From Tragulus kanchil (Eukaryota > Chordata > Mammalia > Artiodactyla > Tragulidae), in NCBI GenBank assembly GCA_022376925.1, contig JAIOJX010000006.1, forward strand, positions 55,585,658 to 55,649,657: a stretch of DNA of 64,000 nt, read 5' to 3'. This document shows positions 44,044 to 56,015 of this stretch, piece after piece. Within the stretch, counting starts at the first letter, position 1; each line of letters begins with the position of its first letter. Made by a program: the position numbers and the translations under genes. Under the pieces are notes generated by a model. That model was not told the origin of the DNA. It worked only from the letters and a program-made list of their open reading frames with translations, and did not search any database.

Positions 44044-45285
44044 ACAGTGCTTAAAAATTATTGAGGAGACTAGGGTATCAAAAGTCTGTTAATAATGATT
44101 CTCTGCCTAAAAACTATATACTAACTTGTATAATCTACTCTAAAGTTCAATAATTTTGGTGATGTTAATATCATACAAGTAGTATTAAAGAATAATTCTT
44201 CAGAATACCGGTTATATATATCTGATGAAAGTAGGAGATTGTCACCACTCCCTTATGAGGCTTCTTACAAAAGGATCAGCCAGTAAAAGACTTTTGCTTT
44301 GACCTTTCTGTTACATATATAGACAATTAGGGATGTCCTAGAATCTGAGAAAAACCAACATCATGAAAGAGATGGTCCAAGGTAAACAAACAGATAACTG
44401 ATCACTGGAGAAACAGTTTAAAGCAAGAGGAAAAAAATTCCAAGTAACGTCAGTCACTGAGGACCAAGCCAAATCAGTGAAAACAAGATATCTAAATACC
44501 TTTTGGGAAAATTTCAGAAACCACAAAGTAAAAGTACAAAGAGACAATCTTAAAACCTCCTTCAGGAAAAAATATCTACAAAAGAATGGCATCAAATACC
44601 CTAGCTGGAACATGAAGTACCAGAAAATACTGTGACAAAGTAAAAGATTGTAAGATAAAATAATTTTAACCTAAATTTTGTGCCCAACTAATAATTTTAA
44701 CCTAAATTTTGTGCCTAACTTTCTTTTAAGAATTAGAGAACAATAAAGATTACTCAACTACCTGTAAACCCTCAGTGGAAAAAAAAGTGCTCATGGACGT
44801 ACACGAGCAATATGTATCTTATGATGGGGGATGATTTGAGTTTTAGGAAACTGCAGGGAGTAGAGAAACAAATATTTTAACCATAGTTTAAATGTTTACT
44901 ATTATTCTGACTGTGAAACAGTGGAATGGGAAAAAGCCATATTTTGAAAGACAATATCATAGTAAATCCCAAGATGAAAAAAATTTTGACACAAAATTAA
45001 CAAGCTTGACTTAATAGAAATACAGAAATATGTCTCCTATAAATAGAGGATAGGCATTATTTTCAGACACATTTGAGCACAAATGAATGGGATAGGATAG
45101 GATAATTTTTTAAATGGTTAAAATGATCAAGGCATTCTCTGAACCTGACAATAAAAGTAGAAGATAAAATAAAATCTGCCAATCAGAATTTTTAAATCTC
45201 CATTAGTTTATGTACAGTAAGATTAACCAACTTTAAGTGTATAAGTTTGTCAAATTTATATAGTCGTGTAACCACTACCTTTCAT
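44044..45285. other. No gene or recognised repeat
   Basis: About 1.2 kb of AT-rich sequence. A short direct repeat, aataattttaacctaaattttgtgcc, occurs twice at about 44660-44717. No exon or family recognised. Confidence 0.5.
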
Positions 45286-45464
45286 TTCAAAATATATTTT
45301 TTACATCTCTTATAATTTTTTTCTTTGACCTATAGATAATTTAGGAAAGTATTATTTAATTTTCAATTATTTAGAGATTTTTTTATATATCTGTAATTGA
45401 GTTCTACTTTAATTTTATTATTGTTAAAGAACATGCTTTGTGTGATTTAATTCATTTTGAATTT

Positions 45465-48377
45465 TTTTAGCTAGTTTTTTAGTTTAGTTTTTTTATTTTT
45501 TACAGAGTTTACTGCCCCAAATCAACCTGAATCAGACATAAGTATACATATGTTCCCTCCCTCTTGAACTTCCCTCTTAACTCCCTCCCCACCCCTCTAG
45601 TTGCAGAGCCCCTGTTTGAGTTCTTTTAGTCTTATAGCATATTCTCCTCCCTCCCTGCAATGTCCATAGGTCTGTTCTCTATGTCTGTTTCTCCATTGCT
45701 GTTCTGCATATACATTTGTCAGCACATTCTGCATATACATTTGTCTTTCTAGTTTCCATATATATATGTCAGTATACAATATTTATCTTTCTCTTTCTGA
45801 CTTACTTCTGTCTGTATAATTGATTCTAGATTCTTCCGCCTCATTAGAACTGAGGTGGATGAATATATTTCTTTTTGTGACTGAGTAATATTCCATTTAT
45901 ATACACCACAGCTTCTTTAATCCATTCATATATTGATGGACATCTAAGTTGCTTCCGTGTTCTAACTATTGTAAATAGTGCTGCAAAGAACAATGGGGTA
46001 CATGTGTCTTTTAAAATTTTGTTTTCCTCAGGGTATATGCCTAGTAGTGTGATTGCTGTGCCATACGGTGGTTCTGTTCCTAGTTTTTTCAGGAATCTTC
46101 ATAGTTTTTATGGAATCTCCATATCTTCCATAGTGGCTATATCAACTTAACATTCACACCAACAGTACAAGATGGTTCCCTTTTCTCCACACCCTCTCCA
46201 GCATTTATCATTCGAAGACTTTTTGATGATGGCCATTCTGACTGGTGTGAAGTGGTATCTTATTATAGTTTTGATTTGCATTTCTCTAACAATGAGTGAT
46301 GTTGAGCATCTTTTCATGTGTTTGTTGGCCATCTGTATGTCTTCTTTGGAGATGTCTGTTTAGATATTTTTCCTACTTTTTTATTGGGTTGTTTGGGTTT
46401 GTTTGGTATTTAGTTGTATGATCTGCTTGTATATTTTGGAAATGAATCCTTTGTCAGTTTTTTCAGTTGCTATTATTTTCTCCCATTCTGAGGGTTGTCT
46501 TTTCACCTTGTTTATATTTTTCTTTGCTGTGCAAAAGCTTTTAAGTTTAATTAGGTCCCACTTGTTTGTTTTTGTTTTTATTTCCATTATTCTAGGGAGT
46601 GGGGCATAGAAGGTCTGCTTTGATTTATGTCATCGAGTGTTCTGCCTATGTTTTCCTGGAAGAGTTTTATGATTTCTGGTCTTACAGTTAGGTCTTTAAT
46701 CCATTTTGAGTTTATCTTTCTGTATGGTGTTAGGAAGTGTTTCAATTTCATTCTTTTACCTGTAGCTGTCCAGTTTTCCCAGCATCACTTATTAAAGAGA
46801 CTGTCTTTGCCCCATTGTATAGTCTTGCCTCCTTTGTCAAAAATAAGGTACCATACTGTTTTAATAACTGTCACTTTGTAGTTGAGTCTGAAATCAGGAA
46901 GGTTGATTCCTCCATCTCCATTCTTCTCTCTCAAGACTACTTTGACTATCTGGGGTCTTTTGTATTTCCATATGAATTGTGATATTTCTTCTAGTTCTGT
47001 GAAAAATGCCATTGATAATTTGATAGAGATCATGTTGAATCTGTAGATTACATTTGGTAGTATAGTCATTTTCAAGTCCAGGAACATGGAATATCTCTCC
47101 ATCTGTTTATGTCATCTTTGATTTCTCTCATCAGTGTCTTAAAATTTTCTGTGTACAGTTCTTTTGTCTCCTTAGGTAGGTTTACTCCTAGATATTTTAT
47201 TCTTTTTATTGCAATAGTGGTAAACAACATTGACAAACCTTTAGCCAGATTCATCAAGAAAAAGAGAGAAAAATCAAATCAACAAAATCAGAAATGAAAA
47301 AGGAGAGGTTACAACAGACAATACAGAAATACAAAGGATTATAAGAGACTATTATGGACAGCTATGTGGCAATAAAATGGGCAACCTGAAAGAAATGGAC
47401 ATATTCTTAGATAAATTCAATCTTCCAAGACTGAACCAGGAAGAAATAGAAATTATGAACAAACCAATTACAAGCACAAAATCAATTCCATGATCAAAAA
47501 TTTCCCCAAAAATCAAAGCCCCCAGGACCAGAATGGCTTCACAGGTGAATTCTGTCAGTCATTTAAGGAAGGCATAATACCTGTCCTTCTAAAACTCTTT
47601 CAAAAACTGCACAGGAGGGAACACTTCCACACTCATTCTATGAGGTCACAATCACCCTGATACTAGAACCAGGCAAAAGCAACACACAAAAAAAGAAAGT
47701 TACAGGCCAGTATCACTAATGAATATAGATGCAAAAATCTTCAACAAAATTCTAGCAAACAGAATTCAACATTACATCAAAAAGCTCATACACCATGCTC
47801 AAGTTGGGTTTGTTCTAGGCATGCTAGAATTCTTCAATATTTGCAAATCAGTCAGTGTGATACCCCTTATTAACAAATTCAAAGATAAAGATCATATGAT
47901 AATCTTAATAGGTGCAGGAAAAGCCTTTGACAAAATCCAACACCATTAATGATAAAAAATTTTCAAAAAATAGGCATAGAAGGAACCTACCTCAACATGG
48001 TAAAAGCCATATATGATAAACCCATAGCAAATACTATTCTCAAAACTGAAAGCATTTCCTCTAAGATCAGGATCAAGATAGGGATGTCTGCTCTCACCAC
48101 TATTATTCAACATAGTCCTGGAAATTCTAGCGACAGCAATTATAGAAGAAAAATAAATAAATAAAAGGAATCCAGATTGGAAAAGAAGTAAAACTCTCAC
48201 TGTTTGCAGATGACATGATACTATACATAGAAAACCCTAAAGATACTGTCAGAAAATTGCTGGAGCTAATCAGCAAATTTAGCAAAATTGTCACAGGATA
48301 CAAAATCAATACACAGAAGTCACTTACATTCCTATATGCTAAAAATGAAAAATCAGAGAAATCAAGGAATCAATCCC
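45465..48377 (-). mobile_element. L1 with 5' inversion (twin priming) and 15-bp target duplication
   Basis: 45465-47219 is the L1 3' part on the - strand ([47 protein letters not shown] near its start). At 47220 the orientation flips: 47220-48377 reads on the + strand as upstream ORF2 ([63 protein letters not shown]). The two parts abut in L1 coordinates almost without loss. Target duplication ATTCATTTTGAATTT at 45450-45464 and 48378-48392. Many stops and frameshifts; inactive. Confidence 0.9.
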
Positions 48378-49697
48378 ATTCATTTTGAATTTAATGGGAA
48401 TCTTTAACGACCCAGAACATGATTTATCTTGCTGACTGTTTAGTTTATATTTGAAAAGAATGTGCATTTTGCTCTTGTTTGGTGGAGTATTAATCAGAAA
48501 TGAAAAAGGAGAGGTTACAACAGACAATACAGAAATACAAAGGATTATAAGAGACTATTATGGACAGCTATGTGGCAATAAAATGGGCAACCTGAAAGAA
48601 ATGGACATATTCTTAGATAAATTCAATCTTCCAAGACTGAACCAGGAAGAAATAGAAATTATGAACAAACCAATTACAAGCACAAAATCAATTCCATGAT
48701 CAAAATTTCCCCAAAATCAAAGCCCCCAGGACCAGAATGGCTTCACAGGTGAATTCTGTCAGTCATTTAAGGAAGGCATAATACCTGTCCTTCTAAAACT
48801 CTTTCAAAAACTGCACAGGAGGGAACACTTCCACACTCATTCTATGAGGTCACAATCACCCTGATACTAGAACCAGGCAAAAGCAACACACAAAAAAAGA
48901 AAGTTACAGGCCAGTATCACTAATGAATATAGATGCAAAAATCTTCAACAAAATTCTAGCAAACAGAATTCAACATTACATCAAAAAGCTCATACACCAT
49001 GCTCAAGTTGGGTTTGTTCTAGGCATGCTAGAATTCTTCAATATTTGCAAATCAGTCAGTGTGATACCCCTTATTAACAAATTCAAAGATAAAGATCATA
49101 TGATAATCTTAATAGGTGCAGGAAAAGCCTTTGACAAAATCCAACACCATTAATGATAAAAAATTTTCAAAAAATAGGCATAGAAGGAACCTACCTCAAC
49201 ATGGTAAAAGCCATATATGATAAACCCATAGCAAATACTATTCTCAAAACTGAAAGCATTTCCTCTAAGATCAGGATCAAGATAGGGATGTCTGCTCTCA
49301 CCACTATTATTCAACATAGTCCTGGAAATTCTAGCGACAGCAATTATAGAAGAAAAATAAATAAATAAAAGGAATCCAGATTGGAAAAGAAGTAAAACTC
49401 TCACTGTTTGCAGATGACATGATACTATACATAGAAAACCCTAAAGATACTGTCAGAAAATTGCTGGAGCTAATCAGCAAATTTAGCAAAATTGTCACAG
49501 GATACAAAATCAATACACAGAAGTCACTTACATTCCTATATGCTAAAAATGAAAAATCAGAGAAATCAAGGAATCAATCCCATTCATTTTGAATTTAATG
49601 GGAATCTTTAACGACCCAGAACATGATTTATCTTGCTGACTGTTTAGTTTATATTTGAAAAGAATGTGCATTTTGCTCTTGTTTGGTGGAGTATTAA
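47288..49697. repeat. Tandem duplication 14 (1206 + 1204 bp), probable assembly artefact
   Basis: 47288-48493 recurs as 48494-49697. Differences are two homopolymer losses: gatcaaaaatttccccaaaaatc versus gatcaaaatttccccaaaatc. Doubles the inverted L1 segment and its target duplication. Confidence 0.95.
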
Positions 49698-51674
49698 TAG
49701 GTAAATATCAAGTATATCAGGCTGGTTGGTAACATCGTTCAAGCACTTTTTATCCTTGCTTCTTTCCTGCCTGCTTGTTCAGTGAATTCACTGATACAGT
49801 AGTGTTGGAATCTCTAAATGTGCTTGTGGGTTTGCTTATTTCTCCTCATAATTCTGTCACATTTGTTTAATATATCTTGAAGTTAGGTTATTAGAAGCGT
49901 ACACATTTGAGATTATGTCTTCTTGATGATTTTAGCCTTTGTGAATGAAACATCCCTTTCCTCCCTGGTAATATTCCTTGGTCTGAAATCTTGATATTAA
50001 TATAACCACTCCAGCTTTCTGTAGACTACTGTTTGTGTGGCCTAGTTTTATTCGTCCTTTAAACCTATCTTTGTCATGATATTTTAAGTGGATTTCCTAT
50101 AGATGGCATATATAGTTGGATCTTGCTTTACAATCTATCAGGAAATTTATATTCTTTCAGTTGATGTTATCATATATATATAGTTGGTTTCTTGAAGTAG
50201 AAGCTGAGGTCAGTAATTTGACATTTTTCTTCTTGTGTAAATATAAGCATTTTTGTGGTAAAATTTCCCTCTGAGGACTGCTTTAACTGTACTTTTAACT
50301 GTAACTGTGATTTAACTCTAATTTTTAATCCACAGATTTTTGTTGTATTTTCATCTCAGTTCAATTCAGAATACTTTTCTAATTTCTTTTTTGATTTCCC
50401 TTTTGATCCATGGGTTATTTTGAAATGTGTTATTTAGTTCCCAAATATTTAGAGATTTTCCAGGTATCTTTCTGTTACTGATTTTTAATTCATTTCCATT
50501 ACAGCCAAGAGCATTGATCTTCTTAAATAGTTACTAGAACTTAAGAAAATTGGCTGGAAAAAACTCTGACTGTTTGCAGATGACATGATACTGTACATAG
50601 AAAACCCTAAAGATGCTATCAGAAAATTGCTGAAGCTAATGAGCGAATTCAGCCAAGCGGCAGGATACAAAATCAATACACAGACATCACTTGCATTCCT
50701 ATCTACTAACAATGAAAAATCAGAGAAATGAAGGAAGCAATCCCATTCATTTTGAATTTAATGGGAATCTTTAACGACCCAGAACATGATTTATCTTGCT
50801 GACTGTTTAGTTTATATTTGAAAAGAATGTGCATTTTGCTCTTGTTTGGTGGAGTATTAATAGGTAAATATCAAGTATATCAGGCTGGTTGGTAACATCG
50901 TTCAAGCACTTTTTATCCTTGCTTCTTTCCTGCCTGCTTGTTCAGTGAATTCACTGATACAGTAGTGTTGGAATCTCTAAATGTGCTTGTGGGTTTGCTT
51001 ATTTCTCCTCATAATTCTGTCACATTTGTTTAATATATCTTGAAGTTAGGTTATTAGAAGCGTACACATTTGAGATTATGTCTTCTTGATGATTTTAGCC
51101 TTTGTGAATGAAACATCCCTTTCCCCCCTGGTAATATTCCTTGGTCTGAAATCTTGATATTAATATAACCACTCCAGCTTTCTGTAGACTACTGTTTGTG
51201 TGGCCTAGTTTTATTCGTCCTTTAAACCTATCTTTGTCATGATATTTTAAGTGGATTTCCTATAGATGGCATATATAGTTGGATCTTGCTTTACAATCTA
51301 TCAGGAAATTTATATTCTTTCAGTTGATGTTATCATATATATATAGTTGGTTTCTTGAAGTAGAAGCTGAGGTCAGTAATTTGACATTTTTCTTCTTGTG
51401 TAAATATAAGCATTTTTGTGGTAAAATTTCCCTCTGAGGACTGCTTTAACTGTACTTTTAACTGTAACTGTGATTTAACTCTAATTTTTAATCCACAGAT
51501 TTTTGTTGTATTTTCATCTCAGTTCAATTCAGAATACTTTTCTAATTTCTTTTTTGATTTCCCTTTTGATCCATGGGTTATTTTGAAATGTGTTATTTAG
51601 TTCCCAAATATTTAGAGATTTTCCAGGTATCTTTCTGTTACTGATTTTTAATTCATTTCCATTACAGCCAAGAG
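49575..51674. repeat. Tandem duplication 15 (2 x 937 bp with a 226-bp chimeric joint), probable assembly artefact
   Basis: 49575-50511 recurs as 50738-51674 (offset 1163). The joint 50512-50737 is unusual: from about 50560 it resembles 49395-49574 but with many substitutions, i.e. reverse-transcriptase sequence of a different L1 copy. One substitution seen within the units: cctttcctccc/cctttcccccc. Confidence 0.9.
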
Positions 51675-52260
51675 ACTATACTTTGAATCTTCTTAAATAT
51701 AGTTGAGACTTGTTTTAAGGGCTATATTATGGTCTTTTTAGTTCTGTATTCTGGGCATACTTGAAAAAAATGTATATTCTATTGCTGTTTGACATTACTG
51801 TAATGCCACTAATTAGGCCCATTTAGTTGGTAGTATTGTTCAAGTATTCAAATCTCTAACTGCAACTTGTTTATCCTCACAATTCTATCAGTTTTTACTT
51901 CATGTATTTTAAGAGATGCTATAAAGTGCATAAATATTTTAAACTGTTACGTGATTTTGACCCCTTTATCATAATGAAATGACCTCCTTTTTCCCTAGTA
52001 CTATTCATTGCTCTTATATATACTTTGTCTGATATTAACTTAACCATTCCAGATTTCTTTTGATTAGTATAAATGTGGCATATCTTTTATTCTTTTATTT
52101 TTAATGTACATATATCTTTATATTTAAATTAAATTTCTGGTAGAGAGCATGATATTGGATCTTGCTGTTTTATTGAATTGGATAATCTTTGCCTTTTATT
52201 TGGATGCTTAGATCTTTTATGTTATGTGATTATGGGAATTATTGTGTTTAAATTTACCAT

Positions 52261-53089
52261 CTTATTACTTGATATCTATTTCTATCATATTTCTCTCTTA
52301 TGGCATTATTCCTTTTTCTTTTTTTCTGTCTTCTTTTGGATTAACTTAATATTTATAATGCATGTATTTTATCTCTTTTGTTGTTTTATTGACTATAAAT
52401 CCTTGTATTATTTTAGTCATTTCTTTTGGGTTTATGGTAAAGAGATATTATGTTACTTATATTCAGTACTTATATTCAGAACCTTACAACAATTCTAGTT
52501 TCATATCTTTCCAGTGAATAACTCTAATAAAATTAAAATTTCTCTTTCTCAGTATTGATATTTTAATCCCAGAAAATACCCTAAGTCTTCTTGATTGAGT
52601 AACATACTCATCCCTGTATACAAAACAGTCGACAGGGGCATGAATATTTTGGTCTGAATTCCTGCAAGTGGCCTTCTAGAACTTTATGGAATTAGGAAGG
52701 ATTTCACCAGAAGAACCCAAGAGTAGGAATGCAGAAGTACGTTAGTTAGACAGACTAGAGCTGCGACAGACCATTACAGGGAAACATCACAGAAAGAGTT
52801 TACAGATTGGCAATAGAGAATTCACACACACTTGCTGTCAGTTCCCTATATATCTTGCCAACAATACTGACCTTGGCCAGACAAAGCAGGAGCAAATGAA
52901 GCATTTCTTTGTATGACATTTTCCTTCCCTTTGTAACCCTCAGGGCACTCAGCCGCCAGTGGCACCTCTGCATATATGATGTCTGTCAGGCTGGAAAAGA
53001 AGCCAAACACTCCATGACTCTTTTGTATTTGATTTTTTTCAGCATTCTGCAAAAAATTTTACTAACAATATTAGCACTTCTGTATAAGG
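52261..53089. other. No gene recognised
   Basis: AT-rich left part (52261-52550) may be further degraded L1. The rest is unique-looking; I see no exon. Confidence 0.45.
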
Positions 53090-53302
53090 CAGAATTTCTC
53101 AACCTTGACATTGTTGACATTTTGAACCAAGTAATTCATTGTAGTGAGGGATTCCCCTGTGTGCTGTGGGGTATTTAACAGCATCCCTGGCCTCTACTGA
53201 CTAGATGTCAGTAACACCTGCCTCCCCAGCTGTGACAATTCATAATTTATAACACCAGATGTGCCCCAAGGGAGGAAAACTGCTCCTGGTTGGGAACCAC
53301 CA
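53090..53302 (-). mobile_element. MER5A (hAT-Charlie) DNA transposon remnant
   Basis: Antisense MER5A: terminal ttctcaaccttgacattgttg, gtatttaacagcatccctggcc, gactagatgtcagtaacacc, ccccaagggagg, ending cctggttgggaaccacc, the inverted-repeat partner of the left end. Non-autonomous, old. Its right half recurs at 54327-54443. Confidence 0.85.
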
Positions 53303-55458
53303 ATTTAAGGAAATGCTTATGCACATCAGGAGCTATAGATTCTTAACCCCAGATCACTATGGGCTGATGGGGAGAAAGCAGAGTGAGCATTAAATTCCAT
53401 CGACTCCTGTTCCATAGCCCACAAACCTGTTGCTTTCTCAAGGGACCACATTGGTTGTTCACCACTGCAAAAAAATAGCTACCAGCACCTGGAAGAGAGT
53501 GATGTTCAATGGCCACAACCGCAACAAATGTTAAAAAGAGTAAGCAAATGGATGAATGGATGAATGAATGGATGATGAAAAGAAAAATGTGCATGATCAT
53601 CCACTGTGTTACTCTAGGGAAAGGAGTGACTTAGGTGCTATGTACATAAGAAAAGGAGACATTTCACTATTATACTTAAAAAATGTTTGTTATTGAATTT
53701 TATCATTTTCACTTTCATAATTTAGACAATTTAAATGATTTTTTAATTTTATTTTTAGTAGAAACGATTGATAGTTTTGTTTTTCTACTTTGCAAATATC
53801 TGTTTTTGGGGTTTTCTTTTTAGTTTTTCTTTTCTTTATTTTAAAGATTTTACAGAGTTTTGTTGTTCACCGACATGTATGTTCCCAGATCATTCATATG
53901 CATATCCCTGGACCACCCCCTCAACCCAGTTCCCCCACCTCCCACCCCTCTGGACCATCACCCTAAGTGATTGTAGGCACTCCTATTCCCTAGCACAATG
54001 ACAATAGCTATCTTTTCCACACATGACAGTATAGGTTTCAGTGTTACTTCCTCTATGCCTCCCTCTCACTGTTCATTCTCCACAATGTCCTTATATCTAT
54101 TCTCTGTCTGTTTTTCCATGAGTTCACTGCATGTGTTATCATGACCATCTTACCAGATTCCATATTATATGAGTTAGTATACTGTACTTGTCTTTCTCTT
54201 TTTGACTTACTTCACTTTTTATGATAGGTTCTAGAGCTAGCCACCTCATTAGGACTGAGTCTTCTGCATTTCTTTTAACAGCTGAGTAGTATTCCATTGT
54301 ATATATGTACCAGAGCTTGAATCTCTCCTGGCCTCTACTGACTAGATGTCAGTAACACCTGCCTCCCCAGCTGTGACAATTCATAATTTATAACACCAGA
54401 TGTGCCCCAAGGGAGGAAAACTGCTCCTGGTTGGGAACCACCAATTTAAGGAAATGCTTATGCACATCAGGAGCTATAGATTCTTAACCCCAGATCACTA
54501 TGGGCTGATGGGGAGAAAGCAGAGTGAGCATTAAATTCCATCGACTCCTGTTCCATAGCCCACAAACCTGTTGCTTTCTCAAGGGACCACATTGGTTGTT
54601 CACCACTGCAAAAAAATAGCTACCAGCACCTGGAAGAGAGTGATGTTCAATGGCCACAACCGCAACAAATGTTAAAAGAGTAAGCAAATGGATGAATGGA
54701 TGAATGAATGGATGATGAAAAGAAAAATGTGCATGATCATCCACTGTGTTACTCTAGGGAAAGGAGTGACTTAGGTGCTATGTACATAAGAAAAGGAGAC
54801 ATTTCACTATTATACTTAAAAAATGTTTGTTATTGAATTTTATCATTTTCACTTTCATAATTTAGACAATTTAAATGATTTTTTAATTTTATTTTTAGTA
54901 GAAACGATTGATAGTTTTGTTTTTCTACTTTGCAAATATCTGTTTTTGGGGTTTTCTTTTTAGTTTTTCTTTTCTTTATTTTAAAGATTTTACAGAGTTT
55001 TGTTGTTCACCGACATGTATGTTCCCAGATCATTCATATGCATATCCCTGGACCACCCCCTCAACCCAGTTCCCCCACCTCCCACCCCTCTGGACCATCA
55101 CCCTAAGTGATTGTAGGCACTCCTATTCCCTAGCACAATGACAATAGCTATCTTTTCCACACATGACAGTATAGGTTTCAGTGTTACTTCCTCTATGCCT
55201 CCCTCTCACTGTTCATTCTCCACAATGTCCTTATATCTATTCTCTGTCTGTTTTTCCATGAGTTCACTGCATGTGTTATCATGACCATCTTACCAGATTC
55301 CATATTATATGAGTTAGTATACTGTACTTGTCTTTCTCTTTTTGACTTACTTCACTTTTTATGATAGGTTCTAGAGCTAGCCACCTCATTAGGACTGAGT
55401 CTTCTGCATTTCTTTTAACAGCTGAGTAGTATTCCATTGTATATATGTACCAGAGCTT
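53186..55458. repeat. Tandem duplication 16 (about 1133 + 1132 bp, 8-bp filler), probable assembly artefact
   Basis: 53186-54318 recurs as 54327-55458; gaatctct (54319-54326) belongs to neither. One difference: a base lost in an A run (gttaaaaagag/gttaaaagag). The unit takes in MER5A, unique sequence and an L1 3' end. Confidence 0.95.
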
Positions 55459-55684
55459 CTGGATCCATTCATTTGTCGATGGACATCTAGGTTGCTTCCA
55501 TGTTCTGGCTATTGTATAAGAAAGCTGCAGTGAACATTGGGGTCCAGGTGCCTCTTTCAGTTTTAAGTTCATCAGGATATAGGCCTAATAGTGGGATTGT
55601 TGGGTCAAAGGGTGCTTCTATTTTTAGTTTTTTAAGGAATCTCCAAACTGTCTTCCATAGAGGCTGTATCAGTTTAAATGATTT
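53730..55684 (-). mobile_element. L1 3' end with probable 3' transduction
   Basis: 5'-truncated young-type L1 on the - strand (tttacagagttttgttgttcacc; [19 protein letters not shown] at 55279-55572). Read in L1 sense beyond its 3' end: an A-rich tract (53840-53813), about 55 bases of non-L1 sequence (53812-53759), a second A-rich tract (53757-53742), then the target duplication. TTTAAATGATTT occurs at 53730-53741 and 55673-55684. Double A-tract with unique sequence between is the signature of 3' transduction. Length is inflated by duplication 16. Confidence 0.7.
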
Positions 55685-55697
55685 ATTTATTTTTAAA

Positions 55698-56015
55698 AGA
55701 CTTATTTATTTATTTATTGGGCGAGGGTCGGGTTGGGGAGGGAGGGGAGCAGGCGGGCCACTTGTATTGGTCTTTCATTTCTCTATTTTCATCCGTCTTT
55801 GTTCTTTGGCTCCTGTGGGCCTCCCATCGCGGTGGTCACTGTCGTCGCAGAGCACCGGCTCTGGGCGCATGCGCGCCAGAGCTCCGGCTCGGTAATTGGA
55901 CACATGGATCCAGCCGCTCCGCGGCATGTGGGATCCTCCCAGGCCAGGGATCAAACTGGCGCCCCTTGCATGGCAAGGCGGTGTCCTTACCCACTGGACC
56001 ACCAGGGGAAGCCCC
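55698..56015 (-). mobile_element. CHR-type SINE, long variant, young and GC-rich
   Basis: Best preserved of the long CHR SINEs here: gagcaccggctctgggcgc, atgcgcgccagagctccgg, head end gaccaccaggggaagcccc, tail with attt units. Flanked by taaatgatttatt(tatt)tttaaa (55675-55697) and the shorter version at 56016-56034. It landed on the target duplication of the neighbouring L1, so TAAATGATTT is present three times around the two elements. Confidence 0.9.

Larger units (their letters stand above)
45286..52260 (-). mobile_element. Ancient L1 fragments, host of a younger L1
   Basis: Antisense old L1 endonuclease-region sequence at 45300-45464 (ttatttagagattttttt, agaacatgctttgtgtg) continues at 48393 (cttgaaaagaatgtgcat style: tttgaaaagaatgtgcattttgctc) to about 50210. 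A second stretch (51425-52260 with a first copy at 50262-50511) goes through gatccatgggttattttg, gttgagacttgttttaag and cataatgaaatgacctcc. The overlap in L1 coordinates implies two old L1 fragments side by side. No frame survives. Confidence 0.75.
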
